Shown: positions 6,746 through 15,066 of the stretch, piece after piece
Layout of the letters: every line of letters begins with the position of its first letter
Position numbering within the stretch: the first letter of the stretch is position 1
Origin: Thermofilum sp.
GTDB lineage: Archaea; Thermoproteota; Thermoprotei; Thermofilales; Thermofilaceae
Length of the DNA stretch: 43,352 nucleotides
Assembly: GCA_023269735.1 (NCBI GenBank)
Contig: JAGDWA010000005.1
Coordinates: forward strand, 1 to 43,352
Reading direction: 5' to 3'
Program-made: the position numbers and the translations under genes
The notes under the pieces: model-generated
Seen by the model: only the letters and a program-made list of their open reading frames with translations
The model's database searches: none
Told to the model about the DNA's origin: nothing

Positions 6746-8959
6746 GTGTACGTTCCGGGTCTCCACCTCTTGGTACTCTACCTCCTCTTCACGCTGGCCC
6801 TACTGGTAGCCCTAGCGGCTAAGACGCCGCTCCCCCCAACCCTCCTAGCGGCGGTGCTCGGCGGGTACTTCGCGTACCTGAAGAGGCGCGAGCTCCTGGA
6901 GGTGATCTACGGCGAGAGGTGCCTCCTCCTCCTGCGCTTGTCGGAGGTTAAAGTGAAAAAGGATTACATAGCTTTGAAAATGAAGTCTAAGGTGATCATA
7001 AGCGCATTCCTTAAAATTGAGAACGTAGATTTTCCTGAAAGTGATGCGAAGCTTGGAGAAACAACCTCACGTTTCATTTCGTCGCTCTTCCTCCCCTCCG
7101 CCACCGTCAACGTGATCTCCCTCGGTCAGGGCGGTCAGCGCAGCTACTACCTAAAAGTGAACTTTTTAGTTGATATGATTCACCTATCTAGTTTGCTAGT
7201 CAACTTGTCGGCCGTGCTAAGGGAGCTCCAACGCCGCCTCCTGTCGCTGGGTGTCCGCGCGGAGCCGGCTGACCCCTCCGAGGTCCTCCCCTCGCTCGTC
7301 GAAGTAGCCACGAGGAGGTACTCCCCCACGCCGCCCCTCGTGACCTTAGCCACGGCGGCCCTGGTGCTCCTCCTGGCTGCGGTTAACCCCCACTTACTGC
7401 CGCTGGCCCTTGTCGGGCTTCCGTTAGTGCCCCTAGAGCTGAGGTTGTCGAGGGGCGGCGAGGTGCCGCTCAGGTTCAAGCCGCTGTCCCCAGTGAGCTA
7501 CGCTATCAACGAGATCCCTGACCACTTCGGGGCGGCCTCCCAGGTTCGCAGCTTCGCCGGTGCCCTCGTTTGGAGCGACGACGTCTTCGTGGCCCTGCTG
7601 GTGCCGGAGGATCTGGCGTTGTTCAGCGCGAAAGCCCGCAAGGCCATGGAGGTGCTGGAAGCCGGTCGGGTTGGCGTCGGCAAGCTTGAGGACGAGTTCA
7701 AGGCCATGAACGTGGTCAGCATGAAGCAGGCCCTTGAGGCCGGGGCGAAGCCCTTCAGGGTGGCCTTCCTCGTGGGTGGGGAGCCGTGGCGCTACGAGCC
7801 CCTGGGGCTCGAGCGTGTCGCCTCCCTGCCCGCGCTGGTAAGAGGGTCGTCGTATCTGGCTGCAGCGGGCGTGGTGCTGGGCCTAGCGCCCAGCGCCTCC
7901 GCCGTCAAGATCAGCCCCCAGCTGGCGTGGCTGGCCCCCCACTCATTCCTGCGCCCCCGCACGCGCCGCACGCCCCGCGCCGTGTACCTGGGCCGCGGCC
8001 TCCGCAGGGACGAGGAGGTGTGGCTGGAGCTCGACCTCCTGGAGAACGTGCACGGGCTCATCGTCGGCCCGATGGGCAGCGGCAAGAGCACGACCGCGCG
8101 CACGCTGGCGCTCAGGGCGCTCGAGAGGGGGATCGTCCCCATCATCGTCGACCCGAGCGGCGAGTACAGGCCGTTCGCCCGGCGGGCTGGCTTCGAGGTG
8201 GTGGACCTGTGGGACCGCCCGTTCAACCCCCTGCGCGCGAGCCCCTTCGACATCGAGAGATCGCTGTCTCACGTGGCGCCGCTGAGCGAGTACGAGGCGC
8301 ACCTCCTCAGGTCCCACTTGGGGGAAGCGCCCCGCTCCCTTGGGGAGCTCATCGAGGCTTGCAGGGGCACCAGCCTAGCGTGGAAGCTCGAGAGGCTTCA
8401 GCCCTACTTCAGCGGCGAGGGCACCAGGGTCGATGAGCTGCTCGCGGCACGGAGGGCCTTCGTCCTCTGCATGGGCAGCACCTCATCGGGCAGGTACGTC
8501 GCCATGCCCGTGGAGGTCCAGAGGACCGCCTTCGAACTCCTCCTGGCCCAGCTGAGAGACTACGTGGTCGCGCAGGGCCTGAGCGAGCCCAGGTGGATGC
8601 TGATAGTCGACGAGGGGCATCTCTTCATGGTGCCCCCACCCGGCTTCAGCGAGCCGCTGGTTGTGACCATGGCGAGGATGCTGAGGAAGTTCGGCCTGGC
8701 CGTGGTCGTCCTCACCCACGAGTGGGGCGACGTCCCCGAGCAGTTTCGGAGGGCCGCCGGCTGGAAGCTAGCGCTGGCCCACAGCGACCCGGACTACGTC
8801 TCGATGACGAGGGTATACATGGCTCTCACGACGAGCGAGCTGGCGTGGTTCCAGGCCGGGGTCAGGGGCAGGGCCATCCTCAGGAGGGGGCACGAGCCCT
8901 ACAACATCCTGGTTGAAATAGAGCCCGCCGCGGCGGCGATTGCACCTGGGAGCGATTGA
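6746..8959 (+). CDS. membrane-associated VirB4/HerA-family ATPase (CedB/TedB-like)
   Basis: 737 aa; Walker A GPMGSGKST, IVDPSGEY, Walker B WMLIVDEGHLF; two pairs of N-terminal hydrophobic segments. Confidence 0.8.
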   Translation: MYVPGLHLLVLYLLFTLALLVALAAKTPLPPTLLAAVLGGYFAYLKRRELLEVIYGERCLLLLRLSEVKVKKDYIALKMKSKVIISAFLKIENVDFPESDAKLGETTSRFISSLFLPSATVNVISLGQGGQRSYYLKVNFLVDMIHLSSLLVNLSAVLRELQRRLLSLGVRAEPADPSEVLPSLVEVATRRYSPTPPLVTLATAALVLLLAAVNPHLLPLALVGLPLVPLELRLSRGGEVPLRFKPLSPVSYAINEIPDHFGAASQVRSFAGALVWSDDVFVALLVPEDLALFSAKARKAMEVLEAGRVGVGKLEDEFKAMNVVSMKQALEAGAKPFRVAFLVGGEPWRYEPLGLERVASLPALVRGSSYLAAAGVVLGLAPSASAVKISPQLAWLAPHSFLRPRTRRTPRAVYLGRGLRRDEEVWLELDLLENVHGLIVGPMGSGKSTTARTLALRALERGIVPIIVDPSGEYRPFARRAGFEVVDLWDRPFNPLRASPFDIERSLSHVAPLSEYEAHLLRSHLGEAPRSLGELIEACRGTSLAWKLERLQPYFSGEGTRVDELLAARRAFVLCMGSTSSGRYVAMPVEVQRTAFELLLAQLRDYVVAQGLSEPRWMLIVDEGHLFMVPPPGFSEPLVVTMARMLRKFGLAVVVLTHEWGDVPEQFRRAAGWKLALAHSDPDYVSMTRVYMALTTSELAWFQAGVRGRAILRRGHEPYNILVEIEPAAAAIAPGSD

Positions 8960-9146
8960 AGGGGCCTTAGGCACGGGGCCGCCGCACCGCCTAGCGATCG
9001 GGTCAGCCCGGCGCAGGCGTAAGAGGCTATCGGCCGGGAGCCGCGGGGTATGCTGGGGAAACGCTAATTAGCGGGATCGTGCTGCCCTCGCTGGGATGAC
9101 GCGCGTTCCCCTTACCGAGGGGTGAGGAGAGATAGGTAGGCGGACT

Positions 9147-9216
9147 GGCCCCGCTGGCGCACGCGCTGCGGACGCGGCGAGCGCCGGGGATGAGGGGGCG
9201 CGCCGGCAGCGGGGCC
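9147..9216. other. intergenic long stem-loop (GGCCCCGCTG...CAGCGGGGCC), possible structured RNA or leader
   Basis: 10-bp perfect inverted repeat with further GC pairs inside, in a ~280-bp non-coding gap. Confidence 0.35.
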
Positions 9217-9239
9217 ACAAATCCGCGCGCAATGCTGAA

Positions 9240-10346
9240 GTGCGCCAGAAGCCTCCGCGTCCCGTGCTCAAGACCCGCGTGTGGCGCGTCGATGCGGCGC
9301 GGCCCGACCCCTCCGCGATTAGGGAGGCTGCGGAGGTGCTGAGGGGGGGCGGCCTCGTAGCGTTCCCGACGGAAACCGTTTACGGGCTGGGAGCCGACGC
9401 CTACAACGCGAGCGCCGTGCGGCGCATCTTCGAGGTTAAGGGCAGGCCCCCCGACAACCCCCTGATCGTCCACATATCCAGGCTCGAGCAGCTGGAGGAG
9501 CTCGCGAGCTCCCTTCCGCCTGCGGCGGAGGAACTCGCTAGGGCCTTCTGGCCCGGCCCCCTAACGATCGTGGTGCCGAGGTCGCCCAGGGTGCCCGATG
9601 AGGTAACAGCTTCCCTGCCCAAGGTGGCGGTGCGGATGCCGGCGCACAAGGTCGCGCTCGCGCTCATCGAGGAGCTGGGCTCGCCGATAGCGGCGCCCAG
9701 CGCGAACCTCTCGGGGCGGCCCTCCCCGACTAGCGCGGAGCACGTCCTGAGGGACCTGGGCGGGAGGGTAGAGGGAATCCTGGACGCAGGCGACACCCTC
9801 TACGGGGTAGAGTCGACGATCGTAGACCTGACGTCGGAGCCCCCCGTGCTCCTGAGGCCTGGCGCGCTGCCCCTGGAAAGGATCGAGCACGTCCTCGGAG
9901 TGAAGGTCAGCGTGCCAGAGTTCGCGCGCGGCCTCAGGGAGGCTGAGGTGGCCCTCGCGCCGGGGATGCGGTACAGGCACTACGCCCCGCGGGCTGCGAT
10001 GGTGGTGGTCGAATCGAGCGACTACGGCGACCTGGCTAGGGTTGCCCGGACTGTCGCAAGGCTGGCGCTGGAGGAGGTCCGCAGGGGCAGGAGGGTCTGC
10101 GTGCTCTGTACCGACGAAACGCTCGGCTATTACTCCGAAGCGGCGGCCGAGGGCGTGGGGCTCAAGAGCCTGGGCACCCGCGAGGACCCCTTCACGATCG
10201 CTAGGAACCTCTTCCGGAGGCTGCGCGAGGTCGACGATGAGGGCTACGAGTTCGTGGTGGCGGAGGGGGTCGAGGAGCGCGGGTTGGGCCTCGCGATAAT
10301 GAACAGGCTCCGCAAAGCCTCCGGCTTCAACATTATCAGGGTTTGA
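9240..10346 (+). CDS. sua5: threonylcarbamoyl-AMP synthase, Sua5/YwlC/YrdC family
   Basis: FPTETVYGLGADA, KGRPPDNPLIVH, APSANLSGRPSPT, plus C-terminal Sua5 domain (APGMRYRHYAP). Confidence 0.92.
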   Translation: MRQKPPRPVLKTRVWRVDAARPDPSAIREAAEVLRGGGLVAFPTETVYGLGADAYNASAVRRIFEVKGRPPDNPLIVHISRLEQLEELASSLPPAAEELARAFWPGPLTIVVPRSPRVPDEVTASLPKVAVRMPAHKVALALIEELGSPIAAPSANLSGRPSPTSAEHVLRDLGGRVEGILDAGDTLYGVESTIVDLTSEPPVLLRPGALPLERIEHVLGVKVSVPEFARGLREAEVALAPGMRYRHYAPRAAMVVVESSDYGDLARVARTVARLALEEVRRGRRVCVLCTDETLGYYSEAAAEGVGLKSLGTREDPFTIARNLFRRLREVDDEGYEFVVAEGVEERGLGLAIMNRLRKASGFNIIRV

Positions 10347-10411
10347 ACCGCCTGGCCTACCGACCTACTCGCGCCCACCCGGTTGCAGGGTCTATCGGTG
10401 GACCCTGACCC

Positions 10412-11470
10412 TTACGCTTCCGCTGTCGCCCGGCGGGCTTGCGCTTCCACGAGCAGCTGGCGGCAGCTGGCTCCGCAGCCGGCGATCCTGGCCGCGTGCT
10501 CGAGCACCTCCCGGCTGAGGGGCCTCCCCCTGACCTCCTCGAGCTCCCTGATCCTCGCCGCGAGGAGATCGATGCTGCAGCGTCTCGCAACCAGCATGCC
10601 GAGGTACCATGCAGCGTCCCTGTTGCTCATCGATAGCATCACTGCCCTCCTGAGCCCCTCCCCGCCTAGCATAACCCTCAGGACCACCTCCAGGATCGCG
10701 TGGAGCCGGTGGGGCACGGCTGCGGTGATGCCGTCGAGCTCTATCCTGTACCTATCCAGCTCAACGCCCACCTCTCTCGAGAGCTCCTCTGCGATCCTCT
10801 TCGTAGCCCCCCTCATGGACTTCGCCCTATCGACGATCCCTCCGATGATCACCACCGAGGAGCGCCTCAGCTCCTCCTCGCTGAGGACCTCCGGGCCCAT
10901 GGGGTCGAGCACTACGGCCCTGTCGCCCGACCTCAGGAGGTCGAGGAACTCGCCGCTGCTAAGGAACCTGACCTTAGCGCCCGCGTTAACCTCGGCGAAC
11001 TTACGCGCGAGAGCCTCGGGGGAGTTCAGCATGACCATGTTGCCGTCCCACAGCCACCTCCTCAGCGTGCTGAGTGAGAGGGAGAGCTGTAGGATCGCTT
11101 TGCGCTGATCTGGGGCGGCGAGCTCGCTGAAGAGCCTGTTCTCGAACACTATGAGGGGGCGGTCGGGAGCCCTCGCCGACAGCTCCTCGGCCGGCAGGTA
11201 GTCCGACCCCGGGTACTCCAGCTCGGCCGGCTCCTCCCCCCTTCCCGCTAGGAACCTGAGCACCCTGCCGGGGTACGCCCTCTCGGCCAAAAGGGTTCCG
11301 CGCCTCGAGCTAGCGCCGAAGCCGTGGCCCCTGAGCAGCGCGTGGACGACGAGCGCCTGGAGGGGGTTCTCCCTGAAGAGGCTCCTCCCGGCAACCCCCC
11401 TTGCCGCCACGTAGATCCGATCGTGGTGCAGCTGCCTGAGGGCCCACCTCCACAGCGGCTCGTGAGCCAT
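10412..11470 (-). CDS. Trm10-like archaeal SPOUT tRNA (m1A/m1G) methyltransferase
   Basis: VVLDPMGPEVLSEEEL..SSVVIIGGIVDRAKSMRGATKRIAEEL resembles archaeal Trm10 SPOUT core. Confidence 0.65.
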   Translation of the reverse strand: MAHEPLWRWALRQLHHDRIYVAARGVAGRSLFRENPLQALVVHALLRGHGFGASSRRGTLLAERAYPGRVLRFLAGRGEEPAELEYPGSDYLPAEELSARAPDRPLIVFENRLFSELAAPDQRKAILQLSLSLSTLRRWLWDGNMVMLNSPEALARKFAEVNAGAKVRFLSSGEFLDLLRSGDRAVVLDPMGPEVLSEEELRRSSVVIIGGIVDRAKSMRGATKRIAEELSREVGVELDRYRIELDGITAAVPHRLHAILEVVLRVMLGGEGLRRAVMLSMSNRDAAWYLGMLVARRCSIDLLAARIRELEEVRGRPLSREVLEHAARIAGCGASCRQLLVEAQARRATAEA

Positions 11471-11479
11471 CCTCGCCGC

Positions 11480-12274
11480 CTAGCGCAGCTGCATTTTCGC
11501 GAGGAGGGCCCTCAGGTAGCCCACACCCATGCCGACGCCCAGCACCTGATCCCTGCGGCCCTCGTACTCAACGGAGAGGAAGTTGCGGTACCCAACCCTG
11601 CTGAGCGCCCCGATTATCGCCTCGAAGTCGATGAGCCCCTCTCCCGGGGCGCAGGCCCTGCCCCACGCGTCCACGTCCTTCGCGTGGAAGTGCTCCACCC
11701 ACTGCCCCAGCCTACGGGCCGCCTCGAGCGGGCTGTCGCCGGCGAAGGCGAAGTTGCCCGCGTCGAACGTCAGGCGCAGGCTCCCCGAGCCCACTCGCCT
11801 GAGGATCCTCTCGACGACGTCCACCCTGCTGAAGTGCCTCCCGTGGTTCTCGAGGGCTAGGACCACGCCCTCGCTTGACGCGTAGTCGGCCGCCTCAGCG
11901 AGCCCCTCAACGGCCCACCTCTCTGCCTCCCCCGCTTCGAACCCGGGCTTCAGGTCGCCCGCGAACACCCTTACGCGCTTCGCGTCGAACTTCTTCGCGT
12001 CGAGGATTGCGGCCTTCACCTTCTCGAGCTCGACCCTCCTCTCCTCGGGGCTCGGCTTGACGAAGTCGTTGGCGGTGATGTAGATCGCGAGCTCGAGGCC
12101 GGTTGCTCTGAGAGCGCGCCTCGCCTCCGCCTTCTCGTCCTCACCCCTCCAGTAGTAGCCCAGGTCGACCCCGTCCGCCCCCAGCTTCGCTGCAAGCTCT
12201 ATGAAGCGGGGGACGTCTAGCCTCCCGCCTGCGAAGTAATCCCTCAGGCTGTACACGGTGATCGAGATCTTCAC
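11480..12274 (-). CDS. sugar phosphate isomerase/epimerase (xylose isomerase-like TIM barrel)
   Basis: KISITVYSLRDYFAGG..., ALENHGRHFSRVD, TFDAGNFAFAGD, HAKDVDAW. Start GTG at 12274 overlaps upstream stop (GTGA). Confidence 0.8.
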   Translation of the reverse strand: MKISITVYSLRDYFAGGRLDVPRFIELAAKLGADGVDLGYYWRGEDEKAEARRALRATGLELAIYITANDFVKPSPEERRVELEKVKAAILDAKKFDAKRVRVFAGDLKPGFEAGEAERWAVEGLAEAADYASSEGVVLALENHGRHFSRVDVVERILRRVGSGSLRLTFDAGNFAFAGDSPLEAARRLGQWVEHFHAKDVDAWGRACAPGEGLIDFEAIIGALSRVGYRNFLSVEYEGRRDQVLGVGMGVGYLRALLAKMQLR

Positions 12275-13149
12275 CCCCGGGCACCCCTCAGCGCCGCGTC
12301 CACTATCGCCCTTAAATTCCGCGCGCAAAGGGCCGAGGCGTACTCCCCCGCCTCGGAGTAGGCCTCGCCGCCGGGCATCTCCACCAGCTCCCTGGGCAGC
12401 TGCCGCGGCCTCCAGTGCGTCTCGAGTGAGAGGTAGCCGGAGTACCCGTCCTTGATCAGCGCCCCGACCTGCCCGAGCCAGTCGACGTCCCCCTCGCCCA
12501 CGGGGACGAACTCGTGGCCCTGGGGCGTGCGCCTGCCGTCCTTGACGTGCACGTGAGCGACAAGACCCTTTACGTAGCTGTAGCCGTCCGGGAACGGGCG
12601 CTCGCCCTCGGGGTCCCAGACGTCGTTGCCGGGGTCCCAGACGGCCCTAACGACGTTGGGCTTGGACACGGCGCCGAGGAACTGCCGTAGCCTCCTGCCG
12701 TTGTTAACGTGCGTGGAGGGTTCGTTCTCGACCGCTAGCACCACCCCCTCGTCAGCCGCCACGTCCACCGCCGGCATGAAGGCCTGGAGCACGGCGCTCA
12801 GCCTCTCGTCCAGGCTCCCCGTGCGCCAGAACGTGAAGACCCTAACCACCGGCGCGTCGAGGGCCTTCGCCAGGGCGATGCAGCGCGAGAGGATGCCCAC
12901 GTGCTCGCGGACCTCGGCCTCCGAGCCCAGGTTGCACTTGAAGACGGGCGACGCTATGGCGCTGACCTCGAGCCCCTCCACCTCCAGGGCCCTCCTGATC
13001 TCGCCGGCTTTGTCCACCAGCTCGTGAGGCCTCCTGTTCCACAGCGTCCTGACCTCGACGCCCTGGAGGCGGTGCTCCCTGGCGAACTTCACGACCCTCT
13101 CGAGGTCCTGCGAAACCTCGTCGGTTATGACCGAGAGCTTCAGGCTCAC
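12271..13149 (-). CDS. sugar phosphate isomerase/epimerase (xylose isomerase-like TIM barrel)
   Basis: LKLSVITDEVSQDLERVV, AVENEPSTHVNNG, VWDPGNDVWDPEG, HVHVKDGRR. Start GTG 13149 chosen from TATA (cataaatgc) at about -26; track ORF starts at 13182. Confidence 0.8.
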   Translation of the reverse strand: MSLKLSVITDEVSQDLERVVKFAREHRLQGVEVRTLWNRRPHELVDKAGEIRRALEVEGLEVSAIASPVFKCNLGSEAEVREHVGILSRCIALAKALDAPVVRVFTFWRTGSLDERLSAVLQAFMPAVDVAADEGVVLAVENEPSTHVNNGRRLRQFLGAVSKPNVVRAVWDPGNDVWDPEGERPFPDGYSYVKGLVAHVHVKDGRRTPQGHEFVPVGEGDVDWLGQVGALIKDGYSGYLSLETHWRPRQLPRELVEMPGGEAYSEAGEYASALCARNLRAIVDAALRGARG

Positions 13150-13220
13150 GCGCGTCAGCTCCCGCCACCGGCATAAATGCATGGCGAGGGGTTGAAGAGG
13201 GCGCGGGAGCCGGGAGGGGG

Positions 13221-13273
13221 GCGATGAAGAGCCTACGGCCCCGGAGCGGTGAAGGTCATGAGCTGTTAGCTGA
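13221..13273 (+). ncRNA. possible C/D-box sRNA
   Basis: GCGATGA (C-like) at 13221, CGGA/GGTGAAG (D'/C'-like) near 13242-13254, CTGA (D) at 13270-13273, in intergenic space with typical archaeal spacing. Confidence 0.25.
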
Positions 13274-13287
13274 GCCCCGCGGCCGGC

Positions 13288-14136
13288 TCACAGATCACCC
13301 GGCTCCACCCCGTACAGCTCGCTCACGTTCCTGACTAGGATCCTCTCGGCGACGCTCTCCGAGATCCTCCCGCTCTTGATCAGCCTGGTGAACAGCCTCT
13401 GGATGCTCCATGGGGCCACCACCGCCCCTGGGCGCCTGGGGTCGTCAAGGAAGTCGCTCTCGACGACGAAGTCGCTCGTCCCGGAGAGGGCGGCGAGCAC
13501 CTCCGCCTCCCTGCCCGGGACCGAGGGGATCAGCCCCCTATCGCGCGCGTAGCCCGCGTAGGCGCCCTCGGCGTGGTGGAGGACGAACTTACCCCGTAGG
13601 CGGCCGAGCCTCGAGGCGAGGTCGTCGATCGTGCCCGCGCCCCCGCGCTCCACGTGGAGGTGCACCGCGCACCCTAGCTCCTCCGCCAGCGCGGCCACCC
13701 GCTCCAGCACCTCGTTGCAGGCGCGCACCACCGCCGGTGGAGCGCTCCAGTGGGGGCGCCCGACCTCCCCCAACCCGTCCGCCTCCCCCCTCCTCACGTA
13801 CTCGGCCGCCAGCTCGTACGCCCTCATGACCACGTCCCTCCCCCTCTCCGGCCTCACGCCGCTTTCGACCATCCTGGCCAGCTCAGCTGGGTGGGGGCCC
13901 AGGATCACTGCTACCGCGAGCCCCTCCTCCCTCAGCTCCCTGGCCGCGCCCAGCGTAGCTTCGTACACCCTCTCGTAGTCCGAGGGCTCGCGGGCGGTGA
14001 CCCCCAGAGACCACGAGGTCAGGTTGACCAGGCCCACGAACCACCCCCCGGCGCTCCTGAAGCGCTTAGCGAACGCCCTGACCCCCATCCCCCTGACGGG
14101 GTTGAGGTGGCAGTGGTTATCGCCGACCCTCAACAT
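13288..14136 (-). CDS. TatD-related metal-dependent hydrolase (amidohydrolase superfamily)
   Basis: VGDNHCHLNPVRGMG, HLHVERGG, FVLHHAEGAYAG, FVVESDFLDDP metal-ligand pattern. Confidence 0.75.
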   Translation of the reverse strand: MLRVGDNHCHLNPVRGMGVRAFAKRFRSAGGWFVGLVNLTSWSLGVTAREPSDYERVYEATLGAARELREEGLAVAVILGPHPAELARMVESGVRPERGRDVVMRAYELAAEYVRRGEADGLGEVGRPHWSAPPAVVRACNEVLERVAALAEELGCAVHLHVERGGAGTIDDLASRLGRLRGKFVLHHAEGAYAGYARDRGLIPSVPGREAEVLAALSGTSDFVVESDFLDDPRRPGAVVAPWSIQRLFTRLIKSGRISESVAERILVRNVSELYGVEPGDL

Positions 14137-15019
14137 TGTGCAGCGCACCCTTGACCGCTACGCGCGTGATGATGGGCCTGTAGTCCGGCAGGACCCGGAG
14201 GACCTCCCTTACCACATCCTCGGCCCTCTCCTCCTCAGCGAGGGCGAACAGGGAGGGACCGGCGCCCGATATGTTGAAGGCTAGGGCGCCTGCGCGCAGC
14301 GCTGCTGCCTTGGCCTCCCAGTACCCCGGGATGAAGCGGGCTCGGGCGGCCTCGACTGGCCCCCCCTCGCTGGCGAAGCTCAGGCACCGCTTGACCCCCC
14401 GCGCCAGGCCCGCTGCGAAGGCTGCGGCAGCGAAGGCCCACCGGCTGGCGTCGCCCAGCCTGACCGTCTCCGGCAGGACGCCCCTCATCGCCCGCGTCTT
14501 GGCCAGCGCTGGGGAGCTCTTGACGAAGAGCACGACGCGGAGCCACTCGGGCGGCTCGAAGAGCACGTACGTCCTGGGGTTTACTGGGTCGAGTAGCACG
14601 ACGCCGCCCAGCAGCGAGGCGGCCGCGTTGTCGTAGTGCGGCTCGCCGGCCCCCGCCGCCAGCAGCAGGTCCCCAGTGCTCGCCCCGATGCCGAGGAGCT
14701 CGTTGACCGCCGCCACCGTCGCTGCCGCGGTGGCGCCGGAGGAGCCCAGGCCCGAGCCGACCGGCACGCCCTTCCTGACCACTATCCTCAGCCCGGTCTC
14801 CCTGCCGTAGACGTTGAGGAGCAGGTGCCGCGCTGCCTCGTAGGCCACGTTCATCTTGCCGGCGGGCACGCGCCACCCCTCTGCTTTGACCTCGAGGCCG
14901 CCGGTCGCCTCCTCCACCTCCACCTCGTCCGAGAAGGCCTCCACTGCCATCGCCGCTGCGTCGAAGAGGCAGCCTAGGTTGGCTACGCTCGCGGGGGCGC
15001 GTGCTAGCGCCTTGCCCAT
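14117..15019 (-). CDS. thrB: homoserine kinase (GHMP kinase)
   Basis: ARAPASVANLGCLFDAAAMAV, GVPVGSGLGSSGATAAATV (GHMP motif), ISGAGPSLFAL. Confidence 0.88.
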   Translation of the reverse strand: MGKALARAPASVANLGCLFDAAAMAVEAFSDEVEVEEATGGLEVKAEGWRVPAGKMNVAYEAARHLLLNVYGRETGLRIVVRKGVPVGSGLGSSGATAAATVAAVNELLGIGASTGDLLLAAGAGEPHYDNAAASLLGGVVLLDPVNPRTYVLFEPPEWLRVVLFVKSSPALAKTRAMRGVLPETVRLGDASRWAFAAAAFAAGLARGVKRCLSFASEGGPVEAARARFIPGYWEAKAAALRAGALAFNISGAGPSLFALAEEERAEDVVREVLRVLPDYRPIITRVAVKGALHNVEGRR

Positions 15020-15066
15020 CGCCGGCCCGGTGCGCCCGGCGCGCTTTTTAAGCTAGCCAGCACGCG

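Noticed and set aside
6746-8959. Interpretation as the DNA-repair HerA of a HerA-NurA-Mre11-Rad50 operon
   Set aside because: N-terminal TM segments and membrane/pilin-like neighbours; no NurA, Mre11 or Rad50 in the window
93-8959. Interpretation as an integrated conjugative plasmid or virus
   Set aside because: No relaxase, integrase, replication gene, tRNA attachment site or flanking repeat seen in the window; the left edge is truncated, so not fully excluded
8960-9239. SRP (7S) RNA, RNase P RNA or tRNA in the gap
   Set aside because: No CCGGAAGG/GNAR S-domain motif, no RNase P CR I/V motif and no T-loop GTTCRA sequence found by reading
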